From Mugil cephalus (Eukaryota; Chordata; Actinopteri; Mugiliformes; Mugilidae), in contig NC_061789.1 of assembly GCF_022458985.1 (NCBI RefSeq), positions 3,513,501 to 3,577,500 of the forward strand: DNA of 64,000 nt, given 5' to 3'. The notes beneath the pieces were generated by a model. The model was not told the origin of the DNA, did no database searches, and saw only the letters and a program-made list of their open reading frames with translations. Positions 47,906 through 63,925 of this stretch are shown here, one piece after another. Made by a program: the position numbers and the translations under genes. The stretch's first letter is position 1, and every line of letters begins with the position of its first letter.

Positions 47906-49665
47906 TTAACGAGACTCTTCTTGCCTTTCGACCTTGCCTCAGATCCAAAGAAAGAATGAAAGACATTAGACGTTATCCTCATACACAACCACCCCCGTGT
48001 GTTTACATGCACCCAGGTTCTAATTATACTTGTTATGTTTTGAATTTATTTATTTATTGTTTTATTATTGCTGCCCCTTCCTCGCCTCAGTGCTGCTGCT
48101 CATCAGTATTCCAGAGGAGTCAGGGATGTTGCGTAATGATCACATCGACACACAGGAGGAGGTGGAGGGGAGGTGGTGGTGGGGGGGGGGGGGATGTGTT
48201 GCGTAACAGCAGCAGCTTCAAAGACGAGCAAGGAGGAAGGATGGGTGTGTGTTTGTGTGCAGAAAAAAGAAAAGGGGAGGGAGGACAAAGAAAGATGGAG
48301 AAACGTGGATGCAGTTAAAAGACGTGCGATGAATAAAGGAGGAGCCCGTCCACGCATGTCAAAGTCACGCCACCGCCTCACATGATCGGGCCTCGGACGA
48401 TGCAGACCCCGCATGACGAAACGTAAGGTAATATCTGCTGGGATGTGTCCAGCTGAGGTGGGTGGTGAGCGATCTGTCCGCTCGCCATGTGAGAATTCCA
48501 CCTCTGAATTATTGATCAAACATCACTCGAGTTTGTTTACTGCGATGAGAGGACGCGGCCGATCCACAGCTCCGGTCTGAGGCTTTCCACAAGAACACAG
48601 GGATCTACTTTCTCCGAGCTTTCATCTGCAATATGTTTGACATTAGCGCAGCAGGAGGCGCTTAGACATGTGGAAGTTATTTTTTTTTTACAGATATAAT
48701 GACTTAGTTTCTGTAAATAGTCCGAAATACTTAGTGAGAATCTCAAAATATTTGCATCTGTCTTGAAATAGTGAGTAAGTTAAAAAACATGGTTTTAAAT
48801 CTCAGAATAATGAGAATCTTCCCAAAAAATAATGAAACTTTCTGCAGAGAATAACTTCAGTATCACAATAAAAACCTGTCACAAAATAATGAGGTAGAAT
48901 CTTAAAATGAACTTTTGAAAAAAACAACATGAAAATTTTCAAAAATGAATGAAAGGCACTAAAATAATGCTAAAGATTCTCCAAAAAAACTTGATAAAAG
49001 AGAAAGTTTTTGCAAAATATTTTAAACCTTTTTCCACAATAATGAGAATTTTTCTCAAATCAATGAGAAAATATTTCAGAAAATTAAGAGGTTGGATCTC
49101 ACGTTGATGAGAAACTTGAAAAAAATGAGAAACTTGTTGAGAAAAAAAATTCTCAAAAATTCAAAAAAATTCTCAGAATAGTATCACAAAATAATGTGAA
49201 ACTTTCTCAAAGTACTAAGTTAGTCTCAACATGGGAATCTTTTGCAATATAATGAAAAACTTTGTCCAAACAATAAGAAAATTTCCCCAAACCGTGAGAA
49301 AAGTTTCTCAAAAAATTTTTTTGTGAAAACTGTCTCAAATTAAGAAACCTTGACAAGATACTAAAAAAAGCAGCAAAAAAATGGCAAAAATAATGAAAAA
49401 CTTTAAAATAATGACTAAAAAATTGCAAAAATTTGTCAAGAAACTTTCAAAAAATGGTGAAATAATATGAGTTTTACCGTTGTCTGTGGCCAAGGAGTCA
49501 TTACATTATAATGACTTCAAGGATCAGTTTTTTTCCATCCCACTGTCAAGAGATAAGCGTCCACCCGAAGACAGATTTAATGTCTCATTAACATCTATGA
49601 ATACTCACAAACAATGAGGACGACACAATTAGCTTATTTCCCATGCGTATTTTAGCCAATCTGTT
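47906..49665. other. Convergent intergenic interval tef/tob2
   Basis: Contains two C/EBP-type palindromes at 48128-48137 and 48198-48207 separated by a G run (~48175-48193), a moderately GC-rich stretch to about 48.65 kb, then a degenerate AT-rich tandem repeat. No gene is recognised. Confidence 0.5.
48720..49465. repeat. Degenerate AATAATGAGAAACTTTCTC repeat
   Basis: Variants of AAAATAATGA, GAGAAACTT and TTCTCAAAAA recur every ~25-40 bp for 0.75 kb with no clean period. This looks like an old, decayed minisatellite. Confidence 0.7.
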
Positions 49666-50067
49666 TTTATTACAAACTTAAAAAAGAATCTGATACAATA
49701 AGAAACTGCAGTAGTAACTCCCCATTCCCGAGGGGCAGCACAGAAAACAGGTCATTGCATTTCAGTAGTGAAAGATTTGTTTTACATCTACAGGGTGTAC
49801 AGGTCGGATACAAAATAGGAAAAAAATAATAAAATACAGGCAGGAAAGAAGCACTATATTTATACATCATCTGAACTTTCAATAATATCCGTTTTTTTTA
49901 CTCTTAAATGTTAAATCTTACATAGAAAATAAACTTCTTTTATGACAATGAAATATTCCAAAGTGCAAAATAAAACGCACACATTGATATAAGCAAAAGG
50001 ACATCAGAATACAAAATTTTTGTTTTGTTTTTTTTTTTACTCCTCTTTAATGTTCGGCCCTGATTGT

Positions 50068-50102
<35 letters not shown>

Positions 50103-52634
50103 AAAAAAAGCCTGCAAGGTGTTAGAGACTCCAGGTTTTACAATCGTCAGATCTCAGTTTGTGTTTCGAATCCTTCAAAGAGAAAAAACAAATAAGAAAA
50201 ACAGCATTTTATTGTCTGCAGGCTTTTTAAAAACCAGGGTCGACCACCAACAACAGATCATTCACTGCACATTCATTTCCTTCATCTCTCCAAAACCTTG
50301 TCATAACACCATCTTCCTACTGAAGACATATACTGTGTGTATATATATATATATATTTATTTTTTGCAGAGAGGTAGAAACCCCTTGAATCATTCAGGGT
50401 AATTTAAATTATGGCGATACATTGCACTGGAGAAGGGTGAGCAAAGACAGTCTGAGATATGGCTATAATATCAGTATCAAAAACAAAAGGACGGAGGATA
50501 ATGGAGGAAAATAATGGTTAATACTTTTGTTTCTCTAGATCTGAGCACTGATTTAGACAAAAAAGGAGCAAAAGTAAAAGAAAGATGGACCTTAAATGTG
50601 ATTTTTGGTTTAAATGTCCTGCCTGTGGGGAGTAGTGTTCATCAGACTGTCCTGGGAGCACAGAGAGCGATATCGGCCATCTTTTCCTACGCTGTAAACA
50701 TTCACGTCTCCAAAATATCCCCCCCCCAAAAAAAAGAAAAAGAAACCGAAGAATGAGTACATTTACCCGTCTCGTTGGGACAAATGTTGTACACGGTACA
50801 ATCGCACATTCAAATACTTTTATTCTGTACATCTTTAATTTTTTGTCTCGGTTTTGCATATATTCAACGTTGTTTTCTTGAAAAAATAACCTCAGCATGT
50901 AAGAAACTAAACAAAGAATCTGAACATAAGAACTTTCTTATATTTATATATATATGTACACGTTTTCCTGGACTCGTCCTACTCGTACAAATGTAAATGA
51001 GAAAAAGATTTGTAGAAATAAATTACAAAAAAAAAAATAATCAAAAAAAAAAAAATCTTCACAATCGGTAACATTTGCAGAGATGAACCCGCCCCGTTTA
51101 CAGAAAAATAAAAAAGTTGCTCAAAAAAAAAACAAAAAAACAAAAAAAACAGCCCTCAAACTGTCTCATACAAAAACATTTAATCTGCAAAACATTCAAA
51201 GACCGATGGCATCTCTCCCCGTCTTCCCCCAAATTTCTGTAGCTCCTCTTTGAATCTCAGCTTAGGACAAAATGTGCAAAATGTCCCCCCCTCCTCCCCC
51301 ATCCCCTCCCCACCACCACCACCACCACCTCCTCCCTCCACTGACGCTGGCTGTTAAATATGCATCCAGACACGAAAAAGCCATAAACAACACAGCAAAT
51401 CTGAACTGTACGACTCTGGTTTTTGTCTTTTTTTTTTTTTTTTTTACTTCTTTGCAACAGAGAGAGAGAGAGAGAGAGAGAGGGGGGAGAATTTCAACGA
51501 GCTCCATCACAAACGTGCTCCGGGTTTTAAAAAAGTGTTGCTTTTCTAAGCCCTGCAAAAACAAAACAAAACAAAAAACAAAACAACCTGGATGGCACAG
51601 AGGCAACGCAGCAACACATTCCTCCTGGCAGCTTCTTCTTCCTCCTCCTTTCCATGCAGAGGAAAGAAAGAAAGAAAGAAAGAAAGAAACAAAAAAAACA
51701 TCCTCTCCTTCATAGTCAAAGTCATGCTAAGCCATTTATCACAATCCCTGCTGCTGCTGCTGCTGCTGCATCCCTTCCCCTTCCCCTTCCCCCTCTTCTC
51801 ACCTTCACACACAGCTGACTGGAATCGCATGTGTGCACATTTTTAATGCGTGTGACGTTTGTTCATATTCGGACGGTTAAAAAAATGTCTTCCTTCCACT
51901 ACCCCCATTATTTCTGCTCGTTTAAACCCAGATCATGCACAGATTCCAGCTGATAATAATAACAACAACAACAACAACGACAGTGAGGAGGGTGAGGAGG
52001 AGGAGGAGGAGGAGGTGCGTCTTTGCTTGAAATGCTCGATCACGTTGGGCTACGACGAAAAACGGCAAAGACAACAAAAAAAGCCCCCGAAATAAATAAA
52101 TTAAAGAACAAACTGTGGCATGTGGGGCAGAGCAGATTGCAGAGCAAAGTGCTGAGTTTTCCACAACCCTTCGCCCTCACCCCCTCCTCCTCCCTTTCCC
52201 TTCCACCACCACCTCCACCACCAGCAGCAGCTCCCTGCAGGACTTGGCAAAGTCCCCCTTTTCACAGCATGACAGCGCAGTGCAAAACGAAGCCGTGCTA
52301 GAGTCCACGAGTCGAGAAAAAAAAAAAAAAAAAGGAAAAGAAAATAATAAGACATTCGATGTTGAAAATAACGGAGGAGATCGGCAAAAAGAAAGAAGCT
52401 CCCGTCGGCTCAAGGTAACAAAGACGGAGACGGGCGGTGACTGAGGGTCGAACTAATACAAAAGTCACGTGGAATATTCAGCAGATGTGGTGTTTTTTTT
52501 TTGTTGTTTTTTTTTTTCTTAAACGTAGTAAAACTATTTCTTAACACGTATTAGTATTAGAACAATTTGTTAGAAAAACTGAAAATAGCTTGAGTAGCCG
52601 CCGCCGTCCCGACCCCAACGGTCCACGCGAAGGC
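49666..52634 (-). other. tob2: tob2 3'UTR (probable)
   Basis: The long noncoding stretch downstream of the tob2 stop is rich in homopolymers and simple repeats: GAAA units at ~50068-50100 and 51662-51690, GA at 51460-51482, CTG at 51749-51768, GGA at ~51990-52015. A minus-strand AATAAA at 49666-49671 is the best candidate end. This assignment is inferred from the usual long TOB2 3'UTR. Confidence 0.45.
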
Positions 52635-53894
52635 TTAGTTGGCCAGGACCACCGGCTGGAAGGACTGGCTCGGGTATTGCAGGTTGTAGCTTCCCAAACC
52701 CTCCACGAACGGCGGCTTCTCCATGTACGAGATCCCCCCGTTGCCGCCGATGATGCCCACGCTCGGCGCCGGCGGGCTGGAGAACGGGTCGAAGGTCGGG
52801 TGGGCGTGCGGGGGCTGGAAGGAGCTGGCGTGAGGCTGCATGGGCTGGGCGTCGGCGTCGAAGTACAGAGGGGCCGGGGATCCCGGGTAGACGAACTCTT
52901 TGGCGTTGGGGGAGAGCTGGCTGGGGACGGGGCCGCCGCCGCCGCCGCCGCCGCCGAGGGAGTGCAGGGACAGGGACAGGGGCTTGTGCTTGAGGAGGTC
53001 CGGGGCCGAGATGGTGGTGGTGGGGGAGCGGGACAGCATCCTCTGGGACGGGGGGACGATGACGCCGGAGCCGGCCGCCGACCCGGCCCCGCTGCACTTC
53101 TTCATCTTGGTGGAGCCGAATTTGGTGGCGGCGAAGGTGGCGGTGGTGAAGGTGATGGGCTGGGGGCGGGCGGCGGGGAGGGCGGCCGGCGGCGGCGGCG
53201 GCGGCTGCTGCTGCTGCTGCTGCTGCTGAGCGGGGAGGTAGGGCAGGCCGCCGCCGACGCCGCTGGGAGGGGAAGGGGTGGAGGTGTTGGAGGAGTGGAC
53301 CCCGGGGTCGGTGGGGGTGCTGGCGCTGGGGTAGCTGAAGAGGCCGGGGCAGGACGGGGCGGAGAGGGGAGTGGGGGAGCTGGAGAGCGACGGCAGGAGG
53401 GCGGGAGACGCTTGGCTTCCGATCGGCACGAAGACCTGAGCGTCCGGGTTGAAGCCCAAGCTCTTGGCCTCCTCCGCCTCCGCGTCTCCTTTGCCCTCCC
53501 TGATGACGCCCTCCACCCCTTCGCCGTCGCAGCCGAGCCCCGGGGGGTCCTCCAGGTAGAGCACCTTCACGGCCCCCTTCTCCCCGATCTGGTAGGACAC
53601 CTCGTAGGGGTCGATCCACACGCTCAGCTCGGCGGGAACGTTCGCCCGCACCTCCTCCGTGTCCAGCCCGCTCCTCTTGGCGGCCAGCTCCACCACGGGG
53701 TCCCTCGGCGCCCCCAGGTGGATGCAGCGGAACGCCGACCCCCTGAGCGGGGCCTCGGGGTACCAGTGGCCCTCGAAGCGGGACACCAGTATCCTCTCCA
53801 GCTCCTCGCCGAAGAGGTCGGCCCGACGCCGAGGCAGCTTGTTGTACAGGTAGGACACGATGAAGTTGAGGGCGACCTTCACTTCCAGATGCAT
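52635..53894 (-). CDS. tob2: Tob2 anti-proliferative BTG/Tob family protein
   Basis: A single coding exon of 419 aa. The start at 53894 gives [20 protein letters not shown], which aligns with the human MQLEIKVALNF start; an in-frame upstream stretch reading [14 protein letters not shown] is therefore taken as 5'UTR. Residues 1-~115 are the BTG domain (box [24 protein letters not shown], then box [21 protein letters not shown]), which binds the CAF1 deadenylase in known family members. The C-terminal half has a PAM2-type motif [11 protein letters not shown] for poly(A)-binding protein and ends [14 protein letters not shown] as in human. It is longer than human TOB2 (344 aa) because of Pro, Gln8, Gly8 and Ser-rich expansions. 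The sequence is very GC-rich compared with its surroundings. Tob2 versus Tob1 is decided by position beside tef and aco2. Confidence 0.93.
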   Translation of the reverse strand: MHLEVKVALNFIVSYLYNKLPRRRADLFGEELERILVSRFEGHWYPEAPLRGSAFRCIHLGAPRDPVVELAAKRSGLDTEEVRANVPAELSVWIDPYEVSYQIGEKGAVKVLYLEDPPGLGCDGEGVEGVIREGKGDAEAEEAKSLGFNPDAQVFVPIGSQASPALLPSLSSSPTPLSAPSCPGLFSYPSASTPTDPGVHSSNTSTPSPPSGVGGGLPYLPAQQQQQQQQPPPPPPAALPAARPQPITFTTATFAATKFGSTKMKKCSGAGSAAGSGVIVPPSQRMLSRSPTTTISAPDLLKHKPLSLSLHSLGGGGGGGGPVPSQLSPNAKEFVYPGSPAPLYFDADAQPMQPHASSFQPPHAHPTFDPFSSPPAPSVGIIGGNGGISYMEKPPFVEGLGSYNLQYPSQSFQPVVLAN

Positions 53895-54409
53895 GGCCGC
53901 GGCCGGTTCGGGCGGCGCCGCCGTGGGAACAAAGTGTTCGAGACGCTGGAGGTGAGGCGATGCAGCTGTCACAAGATCGGTTTTCCTCCGCTCGGGTTTA
54001 GTGTAAAGTGTACGATTCTTTTAGCGTCGTCATGGTAAAAGGCACCTTGAAGGCGGCAGGCAGCAGGTTGAGGGATGTTTTTCGTCCGGTTTTCAGGTCC
54101 CAACTGTGACGAGAGAAGAGAAACAGTGGTTTTATTTGACAAGAACATGAGGAAATCATCATTATTTTTAAGTTTTCTTCCTGCGGACAGAATACTACTT
54201 CACCATCTACTATTCATTCGTCAGGGACGTCCCAGTTGGTATCGGGGACAATCCAGATATTTTTATTTTTAAAATCACTGGATCAGTATCTTTAGTTATT
54301 TATTATAGAGCTACCATAAACCAAACCCAAGTCCCTAGAAGAAGAAGTAGAACATTATCTGCCACATCTTTGTAGCGTCAAAACTTCTTGTGTTTTAACG
54401 ACTAACACC

Positions 54410-54767
54410 AAAGCTGCTAAAAAATACTCAAAGAACAAGAAGCTAAACGTGGCACAAAAGCTAAAGGCTGCACCCAAAAAAACAGCAACAAAACAAACTG
54501 AGCATTTAAAAGAAGAGAAAAGTTTCCTGGAGACAACGTCAAGAAGAACAATCTTCCAGAGAAGGTTAAGGAATTTATGGCAGCGTTGGGCGACTATAGA
54601 AAGATACCAGATCCTCTATCCACACGACATAAACTCTGACAGAAATATTTACTGGACGAAATCCAGTCAACTCTACGAGGAGCCAAGGACGACAAGAAAA
54701 TAATTCTACAGGAGAATCTACAGGAGAGGAACTTTAGGACATTTAAGATCGTCCGAGACGCAACATG
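54410..54767 (+). pseudogene. Broken coding-like relic, family not recognised
   Basis: The plus strand reads as protein-like, Lys/Glu-rich text that shifts frame. First comes ...LNVAQKLKAAPKK and EHLKEEKSFLE (to ~54535). A second frame follows with VKEFMAALGDYRKIPDPL and STRHKL, then TGA, then QKYLLDEIQSTLRGAKDD and NLQERNFRTFKIVRDAT, ending in TGA at 54765-54767. One frameshift and one stop separate the segments. I cannot name the parent gene. It could be a processed pseudogene fragment or part of a mobile element. Confidence 0.4.
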
Positions 54768-56039
54768 AAAAGATCGTCGCCTAACTATTCAACTCCTTGG
54801 ATATTTTCTGCTTCTGTTGCGTTTATAAATTAAATCATGATCAAAATATTTGGGCAAATCTGACACAGTGATGTCACCTATCGGCCCCAATTTAATTTAT
54901 GGACATTAGCGTAAGAGTCGTTTAATTTATCCAGTTGTACTGGAGCTTCTGTGTCATCGTAACTAGAATCATATACAGAGACGACAATAACACAAGAAAT
55001 GTTTTGGTCACAATAACAAAAAATATAAAAAAATCAATTTACTAAATCCTACTGGAATATATGTGTAAATATATATCGGTTCAGGGTAACGATTAATTGT
55101 GACACACTTTGGCCTCCATACAAAGCAAGAAATATACACAAATCTGTAGCTACAAGACTAGAATTCAGACCATTCTTCTTTAACTTGTTTTATTTCTATT
55201 TCACTTCTATTTGACCAGATAAAAAGACCCATTGAGATCCAGCCTCCTCCAGAAGGGTGACCCGACTAAGAACAGCAATGGCACACGTCCACAGATAACA
55301 CACAAACAACAACATAAATACGACATAAATATTAAAACAGGAATGCAAAGTGTTTAGCAGATAAAATGCAGGAGTGATGACTTTGGTTAGAATAGAGCGA
55401 AAGGCCTCAAATGAGGGAAGTTCAGACGTTTTCTGTTCAGATTGAAGAAGGTAAACCTCTAAAAACTAAAGGATATTTTCCACCAGTTCACTCTGAACAC
55501 GATGAGCAGCTGGGTGCAAACATCATTAGATCTTAGGGCGTAATGGCTTTTAATTCTCTGAAGAAAAGAACATAAATATCCAGGAACCAAACCAAGGAGA
55601 GGCTGAAGAGTCGCCCAGTGGGTGAACCGTCGTCCATTCAAAGGAGGAATTATTATTTTATGTTATTTGCAGACCAAATAAAGAAACTGACACACAGAAT
55701 CTAAGATCACAGAGCTATATTTGTGCTGTATTTCAGCTGCAGGATGCACCGACTGAACAGATGTCGTGTTTCGAGCTCCATAAATCCCGTATAATCTGAA
55801 TCCGTGCAGCGCTTCTCTTCTCTCTCAGCGCTTAGACACAGACGCACATTCATTCACCGCCCTGATTAAAGATTACAAGCCAAAAACACAAACGCAAAAA
55901 AAAAAAAAAAAAAAAACACACAGAGGAAGAGGGGGTAAAATGGCAGAATCAGTCAGCCAACTAGAACACCGTTTCCCAGCATGCACTGAGCACAATCACC
56001 CTCCTACGCACACACACACACACACACAAACAATTCCCC

Positions 56040-57010
56040 TCACATTCACTTCCCTCGCTGCCAGATGGGGATTCGGCAGCTAAGATTAGAAAGACGCCTC
56101 CCGATTAAAGACAGTGTTATTACAGATAAAGCTGCACAGGCTGGACACGAAGCTGCAGCGGCAACAAGAAAAAAAAAAAAGGGGGGGGTTGACGTTGAAG
56201 GATGATAAGATGGGGGCTGGTGGTTAGAATGAGGCTATAAATAGGGCCACATTTTGCATCGTCTGTGATGCAAATTCCTCTCGAGCAGCTTAATTAAAAA
56301 AAAAAAAAAAAAAAAAGGGGAAGAAGAAGACGCACAAAGCAAACACTGAATCATCACTGAAGAGCAACATCTGCCTCGTTCCCTACCGCTTGTTTTACAG
56401 CAGGATACACACGAGATCCAATGTCATCCAATGACATATGTGCAGGGTTTGTCTCTTCAGGAGCCAAATATAACACTAACACTAACAATCGTGCTGATAA
56501 ATCCCCTTTATTGTTCGTGTCTTGCAGGTTTTCTTTCTTTTCTTTTTTTTTTTTTTTTTGCAGGCCCATTTGTTGCAGGTCAGGGCATCAGCAGGGTGGT
56601 ATTTTTGTTTACATGAGCTCATTATGAGAGCAGAGCGTGCAGCTGAACCAGTCAGCTTTCAGCGATTAAGAATTAAAGCTCATAAAAATACATTTCACAC
56701 ACAGATACACAGAAGCACAGGGTGTTAATATATATGTTTTTTGATCATTTTGCAGCCTTACAGGGGTTTTTTTATTTTATTTTGTTGTTGCTAACTTGGA
56801 TCTTTTTGCACATTCACCTGCAGGCATTAAATGTGCAAGAGGAAACCTGGACAAAAGGTTTGTGATGACAAGCAGCAGGATCTTATTGGTGCAATATGTC
56901 AGGGAGCAGAGAGGGCACTGGAGAATCCCTCCGAATCAAATCATAGGAAGCTAATTATGAGGAGAAGCGATGGGGAAATGAGGAGGACAGAGCTCTCCAT
57001 GTCTGGGGAA
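56040..57010. promoter_or_regulatory. Candidate conserved noncoding/regulatory stretch
   Basis: About 1 kb of balanced-composition, repeat-poor noncoding DNA, apart from A runs. It includes a perfect MEF2 consensus CTATAAATAG (56235-56244), a near-octamer ATTTTGCAT (56251-56259) and a perfect octamer ATGCAAAT (56268-56275). It probably lies in the tob2 5' intron. Function is inferred only from motif content. Confidence 0.35.
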
Positions 57011-57512
57011 AAAATAAAAATAAATAAATAAATAAAAAAGAGCACTGATAAAGAGCTGGTCAGCCTCTCAGATGGTCCCTCCAGCTGATACATGCAGACG
57101 AAAACAAACAGTTGAAGCGCAGCAGCGTTTCGCGAAAAAGAAACCGAATCAAATGTGCACGTCTTATTCTGATTCCGTTTTCATTTCATGCACCGGCTGA
57201 CTGTTAATTACTCACCTTTTGTTACTGATGCTCCTGCGTTTCTGTGTTAGTTCCCCCCGTGATGAAGGCGGATGTGTCGAGTCACAGGATCAGGTGCGAA
57301 CCGTAGGATGTTTTATTCTAAATTCACCTCACTATCTTTTTTTTTTTGTTTGTTTGTTTGTTTTAAATCATTTATCTTATTTCTTTTTGGATCATTGATT
57401 TATTTCCTCTGCTGCACGGATTCCCGGATAATCAGACGCGTTCCTGGTTTTGCCTTGAGCTGACACTTTGCGTGGAGGATCCAGAGAAACTTTAATGTTT
57501 GACAACCCGGCG

Positions 57513-57549
57513 TATTTATACACAGTGACTCGCCCACACCCCCGTGACG
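57513..57549 (-). promoter_or_regulatory. tob2: Candidate tob2 promoter on the minus strand
   Basis: Read on the minus strand: GGCGTCAC (CRE half-site, about 57545-57552), then GGGGGTGTGGGCG (GC/EGR-like), then a perfect TATAAATA box (57513-57520). This would start transcription near 57485 toward tob2, implying a noncoding first exon and a ~3.5 kb intron, as in mammalian TOB2. Confidence 0.4.
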
Positions 57550-58863
57550 CCGGGGACTACTTTCTTCAAATTACCATAATAATAATAACTATTATTAATA
57601 TTATTTTTAAATCTTTCCACGGTATTCATCCATAAATCCTCCTAAAAATCATTAAAGCTCTGATTAAAATCTACGTTTATTTAAAATTTAATCCACACAT
57701 TAATTTAGAAACAGAAAACAGGTCATTATTTAATAAATACGCAGAATTTGATTCAATAATCCTTCTGGAAAACAAAAACAGAAACTACATATTATTTGAT
57801 TCCCTTAGATTTTATTATCTTAAAACGTGAATGTAGAGAGTGGGGTCTAGTTTGTACGGCGGAGAGATATTTGTAGTTTCCCACGGTGCTGAAGAGTTTA
57901 CTAAAAATATAAGCGCTGATAGCAACAGAGTCTCTATTGGCTGAGATGGAGAAGGACCTTCAGGTTATTGGACTGCAGCAGCTAAAGAGACCTGACTTGC
58001 AGCAGGGGATTGTGGGAAATGGGGTCCTTGAGGCTGACTGGGAGTATTAAATATTTGTTTTTATTTTAATGCCTCTCTAAAACATATAGCACCCACGAAA
58101 ATAGCAACACGAAAACCAGTTAAATAAATTAATAAATATCAGGAAATTATTTTCAGATGTAGGTAAAAAGGAGGTAAAACAATATTAGATCTGTAGAAAA
58201 TGTCAAATATTTTTTATTGTATTTATTTTTTACCATGATGTAGGCTTTTACAGAAGAAAAGAACGATAGTGATAGTTTACTTTAAACTACTTATTTTATT
58301 TAAATCTTCTTTTGTATATAATTCTATTATTTAAATTTACATTTATTTTTATTATTTGTATTTTTTAATATATATTTTTACTATTTTTTTATTTTGCTTA
58401 TGGCGTATTTTTTAATTTTATAAATTTCTTTTAAATATTTATTTATTTATTTATTTATTTTACTGCTATTCTTTATTATTAATTTAATAGTATTACAATT
58501 TTTTATTATTATTTTAACTTATTCTAACTATTATTATTACTTTTAATAAATAAATTCACAGTAAGTTCTGCAGTACTTCAAAAGCATCTTGAGTCAGGAA
58601 TATGTAGTACGTCGGCACAACTATTGAAAATAAAATTTAAAAATAATGTATGTGAAATATTCATTATATTGTGTATAAAATATATAAATATACAGTTAAG
58701 CTTTACGCTCGTCATCTGATATTTTTTTCTTAATATGAGAGAAAATATGAAGCATTATTACTATTAGTACAACTTCTTTTTTCTTTTTTTGTATTGTTAT
58801 TTTTGTTATTATTGATTTTTAATGAATAAATGCGCAGTAAGTTAACAGGAGTCCTTTAGCTAG

Positions 58864-58879
58864 TGACGTCACACACGTG
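58864..58879 (+). promoter_or_regulatory. aco2: aco2 promoter: CRE next to E-box
   Basis: A full CRE TGACGTCA (58864-58871) is followed at once by CACGTG (58874-58879), 34-49 bp before the aco2 ATG. This suggests a short 5'UTR and control by CREB/ATF and bHLH factors. Confidence 0.55.
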
Positions 58880-58912
58880 CGACGCTGATCCGCTTAATAA
58901 GAAAAACACAAA

Positions 58913-63623
<4,711 letters not shown>

Positions 63624-63764
63624 GTCAGTGTTTATGACTTTAACATTAAAGAAAATCAAGAAATTTATGATATTTAATAAAAAATCTTTGTCAGAAATGA
63701 TCTGATCCAAAGTTCTAAATATAAAAAAACATTTATCAAATAGATACTCAACTAAATACACAAA

Positions 63765-63925
63765 TCAAATCAAACTTTATTTATATAGCGATGTTCATAC
63801 ATAAAAGATGCAACACAAAGTGGCTTTACATTAAAAACAAACCCCCCCAGAGGCATCGAGGGTTAGTATAAGGGAAACACTGCAGCTAAAAACTGAGAAA
63901 CAACAGAATAAAATATGAACAATAC
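63765..63925 (+). repeat. Dispersed repeat copy B (CAAATCAAACTTTATTTATA type)
   Basis: Shares AAACTTTATTTATA, TTCATACATAAAAGATGCA, CTTTACA and GAAACACTGCAG in the same order as 24425-24570. It lies in aco2 intron 9 and continues toward the window end as A-rich sequence. Confidence 0.7.

Larger units (their letters stand above)
53895..58912. other. Divergent interval between tob2 and aco2
   Basis: No intact gene is seen. Contents: the tob2 5'UTR with a possible acceptor near 53970; a coding-like relic (54.4-54.77 kb); plain sequence with an A run (~55897); a candidate regulatory stretch (56.0-57.0 kb); a candidate minus-strand promoter (57.5 kb); two TGTGGGAA-type sites (57878-57885 minus, 58011-58018 plus); AT-rich sequence to 58.85 kb; then the aco2 promoter. 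phf5a, which lies here in human, was not found. Confidence 0.6.

Noticed and set aside
53895-53972. N-terminal extension of Tob2 (starting MTAASPHLQ)
   Set aside because: Vertebrate Tob proteins start at M(Q/H)LE(I/V)KVALNF. The extension has no counterpart and probably contains the 5'UTR splice acceptor.
52590-54038. Plus-strand open frame of 482 codons
   Set aside because: It is the complement of tob2. The Gly/Arg/Leu-rich text and lack of domains show it is a GC-driven shadow.
57878-58018. Pair of RBPJ-like TGTGGGAA sites
   Set aside because: Both are real matches, but ~130 bp apart rather than the ~16 bp of a Notch paired site, and a short motif is expected by chance, so no claim is made.
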